A stretch of DNA of 30,355 nucleotides from an uncultured Solirubrobacterales bacterium (GCA_903959665.1 CAJBXY010000120.1:1-30355), one strand, 5' to 3'. Positions 7,634 to 14,988 are shown, counted from the stretch's first letter. Numbers and translations: made by a program. The notes: generated by a model not told the origin, from the letters alone.

Positions 7634-7681
7634 CGGCAGCCCACGGCGCAAGGCTGCTGGCCGCGAGTTGTTCGCGCGCGC

Positions 7682-7687
7682 TAACCT
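7682..7687 (+). promoter_or_regulatory. -10-like box (TAACCT) for efp operon
   Basis: TAACCT is followed by 10 nt and the efp ATG at 7698. No Shine-Dalgarno is visible. Confidence 0.35.
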
Positions 7688-7697
7688 CGCCGCTCAG

Positions 7698-8258
7698 ATG
7701 ATTTCAACCAACCAGCTCAAGAACGGCAACCACATCGAAGTCGACGGAACGGTCTTCAAGGTCGTTGACTTCCAGCACGTAAAGCCCGGCAAAGGGCCCG
7801 CCTTCGTGCGTACGAAGCTGCGCCGCACCTCCGACGGCAACGTGATCGACAAGACCTTCCGCGCCGGTGAAAAGTTTCGCTCTGTTCGCTCCGAGGCTCG
7901 GCGGATGAGTTTCCTTTACTCGGATGGCACTGAAGCGCACTTCATGGACTCCGAGTCGTTCGAGCAGATCGCCCTGCCGCTTGGGCTGGTTGAAGACGAG
8001 CTGCGTTGGACTAAGCCCAACGACGACGTTGACATGCTCTTCATCGACTCTGAACCAAGCGCCTTGCAGCTGCCCGCATCGGTCGAACTCGAAGTAACCG
8101 AGACCGAGCCGGGGCTCCGTGGCGACACCGCTTCAGGCGGCGGTAACAAGCCAGCGACGCTTGAGACCGGCGCGATCATTCAGGTTCCGCTGTTCGTCAA
8201 CATCGGTGACAAGATCAAGGTTCAGACCGATAGCGGCGACTACATGTCGCGCGCGTAG
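7698..8258 (+). CDS. efp: Elongation factor P
   Basis: This is a 186-residue EF-P, which enters the ribosomal E site and relieves stalling at consecutive prolines. The three domains are in order: KOW-like N-terminal (1-63), OB II (about 64-125) and OB III (about 126-186), ending in the signature GAIIQVPLFVNIGDKIKVQTDSGDYMSRA region. The tip loop reads HVKPGKGPAF with Lys32 at the position modified in other bacteria. This PGKGP form is the one reported for actinobacterial EF-Ps that work without lysine modification. The ATG at 7698 matches the family N-terminus (MISTNQLKNGNHI); a longer in-frame extension upstream overlaps the divergent gene and was not used. It heads a probable operon with nusB (9-nt gap), xseB and ispA. 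Confidence 0.97.
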   Translation: MISTNQLKNGNHIEVDGTVFKVVDFQHVKPGKGPAFVRTKLRRTSDGNVIDKTFRAGEKFRSVRSEARRMSFLYSDGTEAHFMDSESFEQIALPLGLVEDELRWTKPNDDVDMLFIDSEPSALQLPASVELEVTETEPGLRGDTASGGGNKPATLETGAIIQVPLFVNIGDKIKVQTDSGDYMSRA

Positions 8259-8267
8259 GGCGCTGGC

Positions 8268-8684
8268 GTGTCGCGTCGCAGTGAGCAGCGCCGCGACGCT
8301 GCCTTCATCCTCTACGAGGCCGAGATTGCCGGCGCCCCGGTCAGCGAGCTTCTTGACCGCGGAGCAAGCACGCTGACCCGTTCGCTCGTTCACGCCGCCG
8401 ACGACCTGCGCGAGCAGCTCGACGAGATCATTGGTCGGTACGCGATCGACTGGCGCGTCGAGCGGATCGCGATGCTTGAGCGCTGCATCATGCGAGTCGC
8501 GCTGGTCGAGATGCTCTACCCGGACGCGGTCCCAGCGGAGACGCCGATCCCGCCCGAAGGGGCGATCGACCAAGCGGTCGAAGTAGCGAAGGAGTATTGC
8601 GGCGAGCAGTCACCGGGCTTTGTGAACGGCATCCTCAATGCGGCGATCGCTGAAATCGGGGAGACTGCGCCAAGCGATGACTGA
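8268..8684 (+). CDS. nusB: Transcription antitermination factor NusB
   Basis: This is a 138-residue all-helical protein. NusB binds boxA RNA with S10 (NusE) in rRNA antitermination complexes. The N-terminus (SRRSEQRRDAAFILYEAE) resembles the family's RxxAxQxLYxxD/E motif. The C-terminal half contains VERIAMLERCIMRVALVEML, IDQAVEVAKEYCGEQSPGFVNGIL, the most conserved NusB signature. The GTG start follows the efp stop by 9 nt, and the end overlaps xseB by 8 nt, so translation is likely coupled. efp-nusB adjacency is common in Firmicutes and Actinobacteria. Confidence 0.95.
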   Translation: MSRRSEQRRDAAFILYEAEIAGAPVSELLDRGASTLTRSLVHAADDLREQLDEIIGRYAIDWRVERIAMLERCIMRVALVEMLYPDAVPAETPIPPEGAIDQAVEVAKEYCGEQSPGFVNGILNAAIAEIGETAPSDD

Positions 8685-8889
8685 TCTAGACACAACTGCA
8701 ATCGATGAACTCGTTGAACGCCTCAGCCGCGCCGCCCAGCAACTGCGCGGGGGCGACCTGACAACCGACGCTGCGGCGTCGCTGGTCGAGGACTGCGCCG
8801 CGCTCGCCGGGCAGGCTTCAGTTGAGCTGGACCGCTTGGCGAAGGAGACGCCGGCCGAACCGCCGCCCGGCCAGGACACGCTGCTGTGA
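8677..8889 (+). CDS. xseB: Exodeoxyribonuclease VII small subunit
   Basis: This is a 70-residue acidic helical protein matching XseB, the small subunit that assembles with XseA into the single-strand exonuclease VII. The pattern IDELVERLSRAAQQLRGGDLTTDAAASLVEDCAAL aligns with the family's two-helix layout (…LE.IV..LE.GEL.LEE.L.L.E.G..L). The ATG at 8677 is used because it overlaps the nusB end by 8 nt and fits family length; a longer in-frame start would lie inside nusB. Position just before ispA, as in E. coli xseB-ispA-dxs and Bacillus xseA-xseB-ispA-dxs, supports the call. No xseA lies on either side, which is unusual. Confidence 0.8.
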   Translation: MTDLDTTAIDELVERLSRAAQQLRGGDLTTDAAASLVEDCAALAGQASVELDRLAKETPAEPPPGQDTLL

Positions 8890-8896
8890 GGCGCCG

Positions 8897-9769
8897 GTGA
8901 GCTACCCCGACGACCTGCGCGCACAGGTCGACGAGTACTTGCAGCAACTGCGCTTCAGCGACGGGCCGGCAACAGAAGGGCTCGAAGAGGCGATGCTCTA
9001 CTCGCTGCTGGCCGGAGGCAAGCGAATCCGCCCTGTGCTCGCACTAGCGACCGCTTCGGCTCTTGGCGAGAAGCCGGAGAGCATCTTGCCGCTCGCCGCC
9101 GCACTGGAGATGATTCACAGCTACTCGCTAATCCACGACGACCTGCCGGCGATGGACGACGATGAGCTGCGCCGCGGCAAACCTTCCTGCCATGTCGCCT
9201 TCGGTGAGGACGTTGCGATCCTCGCCGGCGATGCGCTCTACGCGGAGGCCTTCCAGCTGATTCTGACGAAGCAGCAGGGCGACCCCGTCCGACTACTGGC
9301 AGCCTCGGCCGAACTTGCCGCTGCAACAGGCGTGAACGGCATGGTCGGCGGTCAGTACCTCGACGTTGAGGGCGCCGCTGCCGACGGCCCGGACGGGCTG
9401 CGCGAGCTCCATGCGCGCAAGACGGGGCGGCTGATAGGTGCTTCGGTTGAGTGCGTCTGCCTGCTTCACGGCGTTGACGAAGCGACGCTTCTGGCCTACC
9501 GCGCATTCGCCACTGAGCTTGGCGTGCTTTTTCAGATCGTCGATGACATCCTCGACGTCACCGGCTCCGATGAGGAGCTCGGCAAGCCGTCGGGCAGCGA
9601 CGAGCGGCAAGGGAAGCGGACCTACGTGAGCGAGTTTGGCCTCGCGCAGGCTTCAGCCTTGGCCGATGCTTCGCACCAGCAGACGCGCGCTGCGCTGGCC
9701 GTCGCCGCGCCAGAAGGAGCCGATCAGCTGGAGCGGATCACCGACTTCATTGCGGCACGGGAGAGCTGA
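8897..9769 (+). CDS. ispA: Short-chain polyprenyl diphosphate synthase (geranyl/farnesyl type)
   Basis: This is a 290-residue all-helical trans-prenyltransferase that condenses DMAPP/GPP with IPP. The first Asp-rich motif is DDLPAMD (D81, D82, D87), the bacterial type with a four-residue spacer. The second is DDILD (216-220) within FQIVDDILDVTGSDEELGK. GGKRIRP (40-46) binds IPP. The residues before the first motif (MIHSYSLIHDD) are of the short-chain FPP synthase type, so GPP, FPP or GGPP are plausible products; FPP is the default. I use GTG 8897, 7 nt after the xseB stop, over a longer Arg-rich in-frame extension that lies within xseB. It is the last gene of the efp operon; dxs, the first enzyme of the same pathway, lies just beyond the inverted acyltransferase gene. 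Confidence 0.93.
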   Translation: MSYPDDLRAQVDEYLQQLRFSDGPATEGLEEAMLYSLLAGGKRIRPVLALATASALGEKPESILPLAAALEMIHSYSLIHDDLPAMDDDELRRGKPSCHVAFGEDVAILAGDALYAEAFQLILTKQQGDPVRLLAASAELAAATGVNGMVGGQYLDVEGAAADGPDGLRELHARKTGRLIGASVECVCLLHGVDEATLLAYRAFATELGVLFQIVDDILDVTGSDEELGKPSGSDERQGKRTYVSEFGLAQASALADASHQQTRAALAVAAPEGADQLERITDFIAARES

Positions 9770-9787
9770 CGGCCGCCGCGGCGGCCG
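9770..9787. terminator. 18-bp perfect palindrome between convergent ispA and acyltransferase genes
   Basis: CGGCCGCCGCGGCGGCCG is a perfect 18-bp palindrome starting directly after the ispA stop. As RNA it can fold into a 7-bp GC stem with a 4-nt loop on either strand. It could act as a bidirectional transcription stop. There is no T-tract on either side, so an intrinsic terminator of the classical kind is not shown. Confidence 0.45.
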
Positions 9788-9819
9788 CTGCTCGCCTGCA
9801 CTGCGACGACCCCGGCTGG

Positions 9820-11892
9820 CTAACCGTCGAGCAGCTTCCTGCGGTCTAGCTCGCGCAGCAAGAACGGCGCCAGCGTCCGATTCCAAAGCTCCGTCTGGTG
9901 ATGGCGGTCGGAGTGAATTAGGACGCCTCCAACGACAGGCAGACAGACGCGTTCACCGCAGTAGAACTCAGTCAGGTCGATGACGTTGAACTTGCTCTGG
10001 CGAAGATTGGTTGCGGCGACGGCCAGCGGGTCCGGTTTCAGCGCTACTGCTCGCGGTATCGCGCAGGCTGGGCCAGCCGGCTCAGCTGCCGCGATCGCTC
10101 GTTCGACGCAGTCGAGCGTGTTGCCCGCAGCGCGCGGATTATCGCGCAGGACGATCACCTCCTCGATTGTTTTCGGCAGGCGCCGGAGCCGTTGTTCGTA
10201 GCCACGCACGCGCGCGTCGAAGCTCTCCGGGCGGCGGCCGGTTCCGGCCGACTGAGCGATAAAGAGGGTGTCGATATTGGGGTTACCCTCCAACCAAGCC
10301 TCGAGCTGGCTTTGCCAGCGCCGGCAGTCGCGAATCTCGGTGGCAGAGCCGGTTAGAAAGTCGCTCAGCGGGCAGCCACGGCGGACAATTGAACTGACGC
10401 GCCAGTCGCGCTCGAGCGCCAGCAGGCTCAGCCCTGGTCGCCAGCGTCTAGCGTGGCTGTCGCCGATCGCGGCGATCTGCCGTGTCGCGCCGGCGGCCGG
10501 CGCGCCGAAGCTGCAGACTTCGAGCAGGCCGATGATCTTCAGCCCGCCCTGACAGAGCGGACTTCTGTTCGCCTCAGTTCCGTCGTGGGGGGTGACCAGC
10601 TCTCTGGCTGTTGCTGGCGAAGGGGAAACGGAGAGGCGCAGCGCCGGGTTGATGCACGGTTGGTTGTCGGGGTCGCGCGCCGCGGCCCCTAGGCACGGCG
10701 CGCCACTCGTCAGCAGGCGCGCGGTGGTGCGCCGGTCCTCTGACTGGCGCTGCTTGAGAACGGCGATCGCGCCGATCCCCGCGACAACAACCAGCGCCGT
10801 CGCCGCGAGCGCAACAATGAAAGTTCGGCGCGGCCGCTTTCCGGCCAGCACAGGGCCGCTGCGGAGGGGATCCTCAACAAATCGTTTCGTCAGACCGGCG
10901 AGAATCAGCGTTGATGCCAGCAGAGCGAGCTTGATCGGCGTCGTAAGCGCCTCCAGCAGCACGAACGGTGCGAGGATCAGCAGCGGCCAGTGCCACAGGT
11001 AGATCGAATAGGAGTTATCGCCGACCCACTGCAGCGGACGCAGCTTCATCCAGCCGAGCGGCGCCCAGCGCAGCTTCGGCGCGCCGGCCCAGATCACAGC
11101 GAGCGTGCCGAGGATCGGCAAGAGCGCCGCCGCGCCTGGGAACGGAGTTTTCGTCGAGTAGAAGAACGCTGCGATCAGGATCGCTGCGATCCCGAGCCAC
11201 GACACGGCTGCACGCAGCGCTTCGCGCCCGCTGCTCGCCGCCGCAAGAGCGAGAATGCCTCCGGCGCCAAACTCCCAAACTCGGGTTGGCGTGATGAAGA
11301 ACGCTGCCGCCGGATCGTTCGCCGTCGCTACGACCGAGTAGATCAGGCTGGCGAGCGTCAGCACGATTAGCATCACCGCAATCGAACGGCGCCGCAGCAG
11401 CTCAGAGCCGCGCCGGGCGAGCGTCATAGCGAGCAGGATCAGCACCGGCCAGACGATGTAGAACTGCTCTTCGACTGAGAGCGACCAGTAGTGCTGAACG
11501 GGAGAGGGCCGGTTCTCGGCGCCAAGATAGTCGACCGCCTGCGAGGCGAGGTTCCAGTTCTCCACGTAGAGCGCGCTGGCGCGGATCTCAGTAAAGAACT
11601 GCTGCCAAAGGTTGAGTGGAACCCAGATGTAGGTGACGACTGAGCAGAACAGGAGCACGAGCAGCGCCGCTGGAAGAATCCGCCGTGCTCGTCGCGCCCA
11701 GAACCCAGGGAGTGAGACTTTTGCCGTGCGATCGACCTCGCGCACGAGGTGGGCGGTGATCAGGAAGCCTGAGATCGCGAAGAAGACGTCAACGCCGACA
11801 TAACCACCGGTGATCAGATCAGGCCAGTAGTGAAAGACGACGACGGTGACCACCGCAATGGCGCGCAGCGCCTGAATCTCGGGGCGGATCAC
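9820..11892 (-). CDS. Membrane acyltransferase family 3 fused to SGNH hydrolase domain (OatA/OafA-like)
   Basis: This is a 690-residue membrane protein that would move acyl groups, usually acetyl, across the membrane onto an extracellular glycan. The N-terminal part (about 1-380) has some ten hydrophobic segments with family motifs RPEIQALRAIAV, VFHYWP, GGYVGVDVFFAISGFLI, HYWSLSVEEQFY and YSIYLWHWPLL. The C-terminal soluble domain has an SGNH/GDSL start, AIGDSHARRW (nucleophilic Ser), and a late SDRHHQT that can supply the catalytic Asp and His. The acceptor is unknown: peptidoglycan, O-antigen-like or other surface polysaccharides are all possible. I prefer GTG 11892 to TTG 11901 because TACTTT (minus 11905-11900) lies 7 nt upstream. 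It is inverted between ispA and dxs, which suggests insertion into an older gene order. Confidence 0.9.
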   Translation of the reverse strand: MIRPEIQALRAIAVVTVVVFHYWPDLITGGYVGVDVFFAISGFLITAHLVREVDRTAKVSLPGFWARRARRILPAALLVLLFCSVVTYIWVPLNLWQQFFTEIRASALYVENWNLASQAVDYLGAENRPSPVQHYWSLSVEEQFYIVWPVLILLAMTLARRGSELLRRRSIAVMLIVLTLASLIYSVVATANDPAAAFFITPTRVWEFGAGGILALAAASSGREALRAAVSWLGIAAILIAAFFYSTKTPFPGAAALLPILGTLAVIWAGAPKLRWAPLGWMKLRPLQWVGDNSYSIYLWHWPLLILAPFVLLEALTTPIKLALLASTLILAGLTKRFVEDPLRSGPVLAGKRPRRTFIVALAATALVVVAGIGAIAVLKQRQSEDRRTTARLLTSGAPCLGAAARDPDNQPCINPALRLSVSPSPATARELVTPHDGTEANRSPLCQGGLKIIGLLEVCSFGAPAAGATRQIAAIGDSHARRWRPGLSLLALERDWRVSSIVRRGCPLSDFLTGSATEIRDCRRWQSQLEAWLEGNPNIDTLFIAQSAGTGRRPESFDARVRGYEQRLRRLPKTIEEVIVLRDNPRAAGNTLDCVERAIAAAEPAGPACAIPRAVALKPDPLAVAATNLRQSKFNVIDLTEFYCGERVCLPVVGGVLIHSDRHHQTELWNRTLAPFLLRELDRRKLLDG

Positions 11893-11899
11893 AGATGAC

Positions 11900-11905
11900 A
11901 AAGTA
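11900..11905 (-). promoter_or_regulatory. -10-like box (TACTTT) for acyltransferase gene
   Basis: On the minus strand TACTTT is followed by 7 nt and the GTG at 11892. It supports that start over the TTG nine bases upstream. Confidence 0.35.
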
Positions 11906-11990
11906 CAGCCTCGAAGGACGGCCTCTTGGCGCCCTGAGCCGATCCCACCATTGGCGAGCGCGGGTGAGAGTTAGACTAAGCAGCTGCGTA

Positions 11991-11996
11991 TATAGG
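11991..11996 (+). promoter_or_regulatory. Possible -10 (TATAGG) for dxs
   Basis: GTATATAGG lies 12-18 nt upstream of the dxs ATG, in the 116-nt divergent gap. The exact hexamer is ambiguous. A purine run AAAGG (11998-12002) lies 6 nt before the ATG. Confidence 0.35.
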
Positions 11997-12008
11997 CAAA
12001 GGCACCGA

Positions 12009-13961
12009 ATGGAACGAATTCTCGACTCAATCAACGGCCCGCAGGACCTAAACGGTCTTGACGACGCTCAGCTTCAGCAGCTCGCCCAAGAGGTGCGCGA
12101 ATACATCATCGACACCGTCGGCGAGATCGGCGGGCATTTTGGCGCCAATCTTGGAACCTGCGAGCTGGCTGTGGCGCTCCATTCGGTGCTCGACTCGCCG
12201 CGCGACAAGATCCTCTGGGACGTCGGCCATCAGGCCTATCCGCACAAGGTTTTGACCGGTCGCCGCGATCGCCTTGCGACGATTCGTCACTACGGCGGGC
12301 TCGCTCCGTTCTGTTCGATCGAAGAGAGCGAGCACGACATCATGGGCGCAGGCCACGCCTCAACCTCAATCGGCTACGGCGTTGGGCTGAAAGAGGGTAT
12401 GCGCGTGCTTGGGCGCCCAAACCAGGGTCGCGTAGCCGCCGTCATCGGTGACGGCGCAATGACCGGGGGAGTGGCCTTTGAGGCGATCCACCAGGCCGGC
12501 GGTCTTGGCACGCCGATGGTCGTCGTGCTCAACGACAATGGAATGTCGATCGCGCCGAATGTCGGCGCGCTTTCGCGTTATTTCACGCGCGTCCGTCTCA
12601 ACCCGAAGTTCTGGCACGCCCGCGAAGGAGTTGAGGATCGCCTCAGCCACCTTCCCGCCGGCATCGGTGCCAAGGTCGAGAAGCTAGGCCCGCAGCTAAA
12701 AGAATCGCTGAAGGCGTTCTGGGCGCCGGGGCTTTTCTGGGAGGAACTGGACTGGGCCTACGTCGGCATCGTTGACGGTCACGACGTAGCCGCTCTTCGG
12801 CAAGCACTTGAGGCTGCCTTTGCTGCCGATCGCCCGGTCGTCGTTCACATCACGACCGTGAAGGGCAAGGGCTTCGCGCCCGCCGAGGAGGGTGGCCTGG
12901 AGGGGATGGAGCAGTGGCACGCCGCCAAGCCTGGCTCGATTGCCGACGGCGCTCCGGTGGCGAAGAAATCGTCGCCTCCAGCGAAGGGCGCTCCGGCGCC
13001 GACGCCGACCTACACGGAGGTCTTCGGTAACGCGATCGTCAGTGAGGTGCGCGCCAATCGCCGCGTCGTGGGGATCACCGCCGCGATGAACTCAGGCACT
13101 GGGCTGAACATTCTTCAAGCGGCGGAGCCTGACCATTACTTCGATGTTGGCATTGCCGAGCAGCAGGCGGTGCTCTTCGCCGCAGGAATGGCGCTGGAGG
13201 GCGTGCGGCCTGTCTGCGCGATCTACTCGACCTTCCTGCAGCGCGCATTCGACCAGATCGTCCACGACGTCGCGCTCCAATCACTGCCGGTGATCTTCGC
13301 GATGGACCGCGCCGGTCTTGTCGGTGACGACGGGCCAACTCATCACGGCGTCTTCGACATCGCCTACATGCGGCCGCTGCCGAACATGACCTTGATGGCG
13401 CCGCGCGATGAGGCGCAGCTCGTGCACATGCTGCACACTGCGATCGCGCATGAATCGGGCCCCGTCGCTCTCCGTTATCCGCGCGGCGCGGGCGTCGGCA
13501 CGCCGCTGCCGGACAAACCGCAGATGATCGAAATTGGGACCGGCGAGATTCTGCGTGAGGGGCGCAGCGTCGCACTGCTTGGCTACGGACTCGGTGTTTC
13601 GCTGGCATTGGACGCCGCTGAGATTCTCGCCGAGTCAGGGATCGAGGTGACGGTCGCGGACGCCCGCTTCGCCAAGCCGCTCGATGCTGCCCTGCTCGCA
13701 CAGCTGGCGGCCGAACACGACCTGCTCGTCACGGTTGAGGACGGCGTCTTGACCGGCGGCTTTGGCAGCGGCGTCTGGGAGCACTACAACGAGGCAGGGA
13801 TCCCAACGCCACGGATGCTGCGGATCGGATTGCCCGACCGCTACGTCACGCACGGCAAGCCGGCGCTGCTTTACGAAGAGGTAGGTCTGACCGGCGAGAA
13901 GATCGCCGAGCGGATCACGGCGCTGATCAGCGTTGGTGACGAGATCCCAAGCGAAGCCTGA
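12009..13961 (+). CDS. dxs: 1-deoxy-D-xylulose-5-phosphate synthase
   Basis: This is a 650-residue thiamine-diphosphate enzyme joining pyruvate and glyceraldehyde 3-phosphate, the first step of the MEP isoprenoid pathway. In order: the TPP-binding domain with GHFGANLGTCELAVALH, WDVGHQAYPHK and GDGAMTGGVAFEA...VVVLNDN; the pyrimidine-binding domain with DVGIAEQQAVLFAAGMA (catalytic Glu) and DRAGLVGDDGPTHHGVFD; and a transketolase C domain. A Pro/Ala/Lys-rich linker (about 315-335) joins domains I and II. ATG 12009 gives the family N-terminus (MERILDSINGPQDL); a longer in-frame start at 11895 would run into the divergent gene. In Bacillus and E. coli the gene sits beside ispA; here an inverted acyltransferase gene separates them. 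Confidence 0.97.
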   Translation: MERILDSINGPQDLNGLDDAQLQQLAQEVREYIIDTVGEIGGHFGANLGTCELAVALHSVLDSPRDKILWDVGHQAYPHKVLTGRRDRLATIRHYGGLAPFCSIEESEHDIMGAGHASTSIGYGVGLKEGMRVLGRPNQGRVAAVIGDGAMTGGVAFEAIHQAGGLGTPMVVVLNDNGMSIAPNVGALSRYFTRVRLNPKFWHAREGVEDRLSHLPAGIGAKVEKLGPQLKESLKAFWAPGLFWEELDWAYVGIVDGHDVAALRQALEAAFAADRPVVVHITTVKGKGFAPAEEGGLEGMEQWHAAKPGSIADGAPVAKKSSPPAKGAPAPTPTYTEVFGNAIVSEVRANRRVVGITAAMNSGTGLNILQAAEPDHYFDVGIAEQQAVLFAAGMALEGVRPVCAIYSTFLQRAFDQIVHDVALQSLPVIFAMDRAGLVGDDGPTHHGVFDIAYMRPLPNMTLMAPRDEAQLVHMLHTAIAHESGPVALRYPRGAGVGTPLPDKPQMIEIGTGEILREGRSVALLGYGLGVSLALDAAEILAESGIEVTVADARFAKPLDAALLAQLAAEHDLLVTVEDGVLTGGFGSGVWEHYNEAGIPTPRMLRIGLPDRYVTHGKPALLYEEVGLTGEKIAERITALISVGDEIPSEA

Positions 13962-13976
13962 TCGATCCGCCAAAAA

Positions 13977-14007
13977 GAAACGACCCGCCAACTTGGCGAG
14001 CCGTTTC
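13977..14007. terminator. Stem-loop after dxs, flanked by an A-tract
   Basis: GAAACG (13977-13982) pairs with CGTTTC (14002-14007, with one offset base), and CGCC (13986-13989) pairs with GGCG (14095-equivalent position 13995-13998) around a 5-nt loop, with a small internal loop. CAAAAA precedes the stem, so on the minus strand the hairpin is followed by TTTCTTTTT, the form of an intrinsic terminator. On the plus strand no T-run follows; instead AGGAGG begins at once. It may end dxs transcription weakly, end an antisense RNA, or control the downstream ribosome site. Confidence 0.4.
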
Positions 14008-14025
14008 AGGAGGAGAGATACTTCT

Positions 14026-14076
14026 ATGTGGGTCCAGCTGTGCGGTCGCTGCGGAGAATATGTTGCAGACGACTAA
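14026..14076 (+). CDS. Tiny ORF (16 residues) with CxxC and strong Shine-Dalgarno
   Basis: ATG to TAA gives MWVQLCGRCGEYVADD. I do not recognise it. AGGAGGAGAG (14008-14017) is the strongest Shine-Dalgarno in this part of the window, 8-12 nt before the ATG, in a genome where most genes seem to lack one. The CGRCGEY stretch resembles a single zinc-ribbon or rubredoxin-type knuckle; one knuckle alone would need a partner or dimer to hold metal. A hairpin lies directly upstream (13977-14007) and another follows (14105-14128). It could be a microprotein, a leader peptide controlling tlyA, or chance. Confidence 0.45.
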   Translation: MWVQLCGRCGEYVADD

Positions 14077-14104
14077 GCAGCACTCTGACGCAGAAGTTAG
14101 TCAT

Positions 14105-14128
14105 CGTGTGTGAGGGGGCGCACACACG
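14105..14128 (+). terminator. 8-bp perfect stem-loop upstream of tlyA
   Basis: CGTGTGTG (14105-14112) pairs perfectly with CACACACG (14121-14128) around an 8-nt G-rich loop. No T-run follows directly. Downstream lies an 11-bp palindrome CACAAGTTGTG (14146-14156) and then TTTCTTT. Together they could stop read-through from dxs and the small ORF, or bind a regulator of tlyA. Confidence 0.35.
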
Positions 14129-14176
14129 CTCTGTGAGCTAAGGCACACAAGTTGTGGTGTTTCTTTCTGCTGCCGG

Positions 14177-14182
14177 TAGCGT
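14177..14182 (+). promoter_or_regulatory. -10-like box (TAGCGT) for tlyA
   Basis: TAGCGT is followed by 8 nt and the ATG at 14191, with no Shine-Dalgarno. It supports that start over a hydrophobic in-frame extension upstream. Confidence 0.4.
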
Positions 14183-14190
14183 TGATCGCG

Positions 14191-14988
14191 ATGAGCGAGC
14201 GAATCCGCCTGGATGCACTACTCACGCAGCGCGGTCTCTTTCCGTCGCGTTCGCGAGCCGCTGCAGCTGTGATGGCCGGTGACGTGAAGATCTGCGCGCC
14301 TGGGGCTCGTGCTGCAAAGCCTGGGCAGATGGTCTTGCTCGACACTGAGGTCGAGGTCAGCGAGCGGGCGCGGTATGTCTCACGCGGAGGCGTAAAGCTC
14401 GAAAACGCGCTCCGGCTGTTGAAGCTCGACGTCAGCGGTCGGCGCTGCCTTGACGCGGGCGCATCGACCGGCGGGTTCACCGACTGCCTGCTTCAGGCAG
14501 GTGCCCGAGAGGTGGTTGCGGTAGACGTCGGGTATGGCGAGCTGGCCTGGTCGCTACGCGAAGATCCGCGCGTCCACGTGCTCGAACGAACCAACGCTCG
14601 TGAGCTCGTTACCGATCAACTTCCCTACCGGCCGGACCTCATCACCGCCGACCTTTCGTTCATATCGCTGACGAAGGTTCTTCCTGCATTGATTGACTGC
14701 GCGGCCGAAAGCTTCGATGCTGTCGTGATGGTGAAGCCCCAGTTTGAGGTTGGCCGCGACCGCGTTGGCCGCGGAGGCGTCGTCCGCGACCCAGAGCTGC
14801 GTAAGCAGAGCGTCGCGACCGTTGCCGAGTTCGCGCGGGATCGCTGCGAGGCGTCCGTGCTCGGCTTTGCCTCATCAGGGCTGCCAGGGCCGAAGGGCAA
14901 TCAAGAAAGTTTCATACAGCTCGCCGAAGCTGGCCGCGCCAACGCGCTCGGCGACCTCGGCGCCGCGCTTGACGAGGCTGGGTTATGA
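14191..14988 (+). CDS. tlyA: TlyA-family rRNA 2'-O-methyltransferase
   Basis: This is a 265-residue SAM-dependent methyltransferase. In mycobacteria TlyA methylates the 2'-hydroxyls of 16S C1409 and 23S C1920, making ribosomes sensitive to capreomycin. An N-terminal S4 RNA-binding domain (about 3-62: RLDALLTQRGLFPSRSRA) is followed by a linker and an FtsJ/RrmJ-type methyltransferase domain. The SAM motif is DAGASTGGFTDCLL (88-101). The catalytic-type residues appear in RGGVKLENAL (K69), ADLSFISL and MVKPQFE. The ending GNQESFI is also family-like. Start ATG 14191 is chosen for the S4 domain length and the -10-like box. The stop overlaps nadK (ATGA). The tlyA-nadK-recN order matches that of mycobacteria. 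Confidence 0.95.
   Translation: MSERIRLDALLTQRGLFPSRSRAAAAVMAGDVKICAPGARAAKPGQMVLLDTEVEVSERARYVSRGGVKLENALRLLKLDVSGRRCLDAGASTGGFTDCLLQAGAREVVAVDVGYGELAWSLREDPRVHVLERTNARELVTDQLPYRPDLITADLSFISLTKVLPALIDCAAESFDAVVMVKPQFEVGRDRVGRGGVVRDPELRKQSVATVAEFARDRCEASVLGFASSGLPGPKGNQESFIQLAEAGRANALGDLGAALDEAGL

Noticed and set aside
7527..7697. N-terminal extension of EF-P
   Set aside because: EF-P length and N-terminus are conserved and begin at ATG 7698. The extension overlaps the ZIP gene.
11895..12008. N-terminal extension of dxs from an upstream ATG
   Set aside because: The extra 38 residues are Arg-rich, unlike DXS, and overlap the divergent gene's promoter and start. ATG 12009 gives the family N-terminus.
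13962..14190. tRNA, SRP RNA or riboswitch in the dxs-tlyA gap
   Set aside because: I found no cloverleaf, SRP core or known aptamer pattern; only simple hairpins and the tiny ORF.
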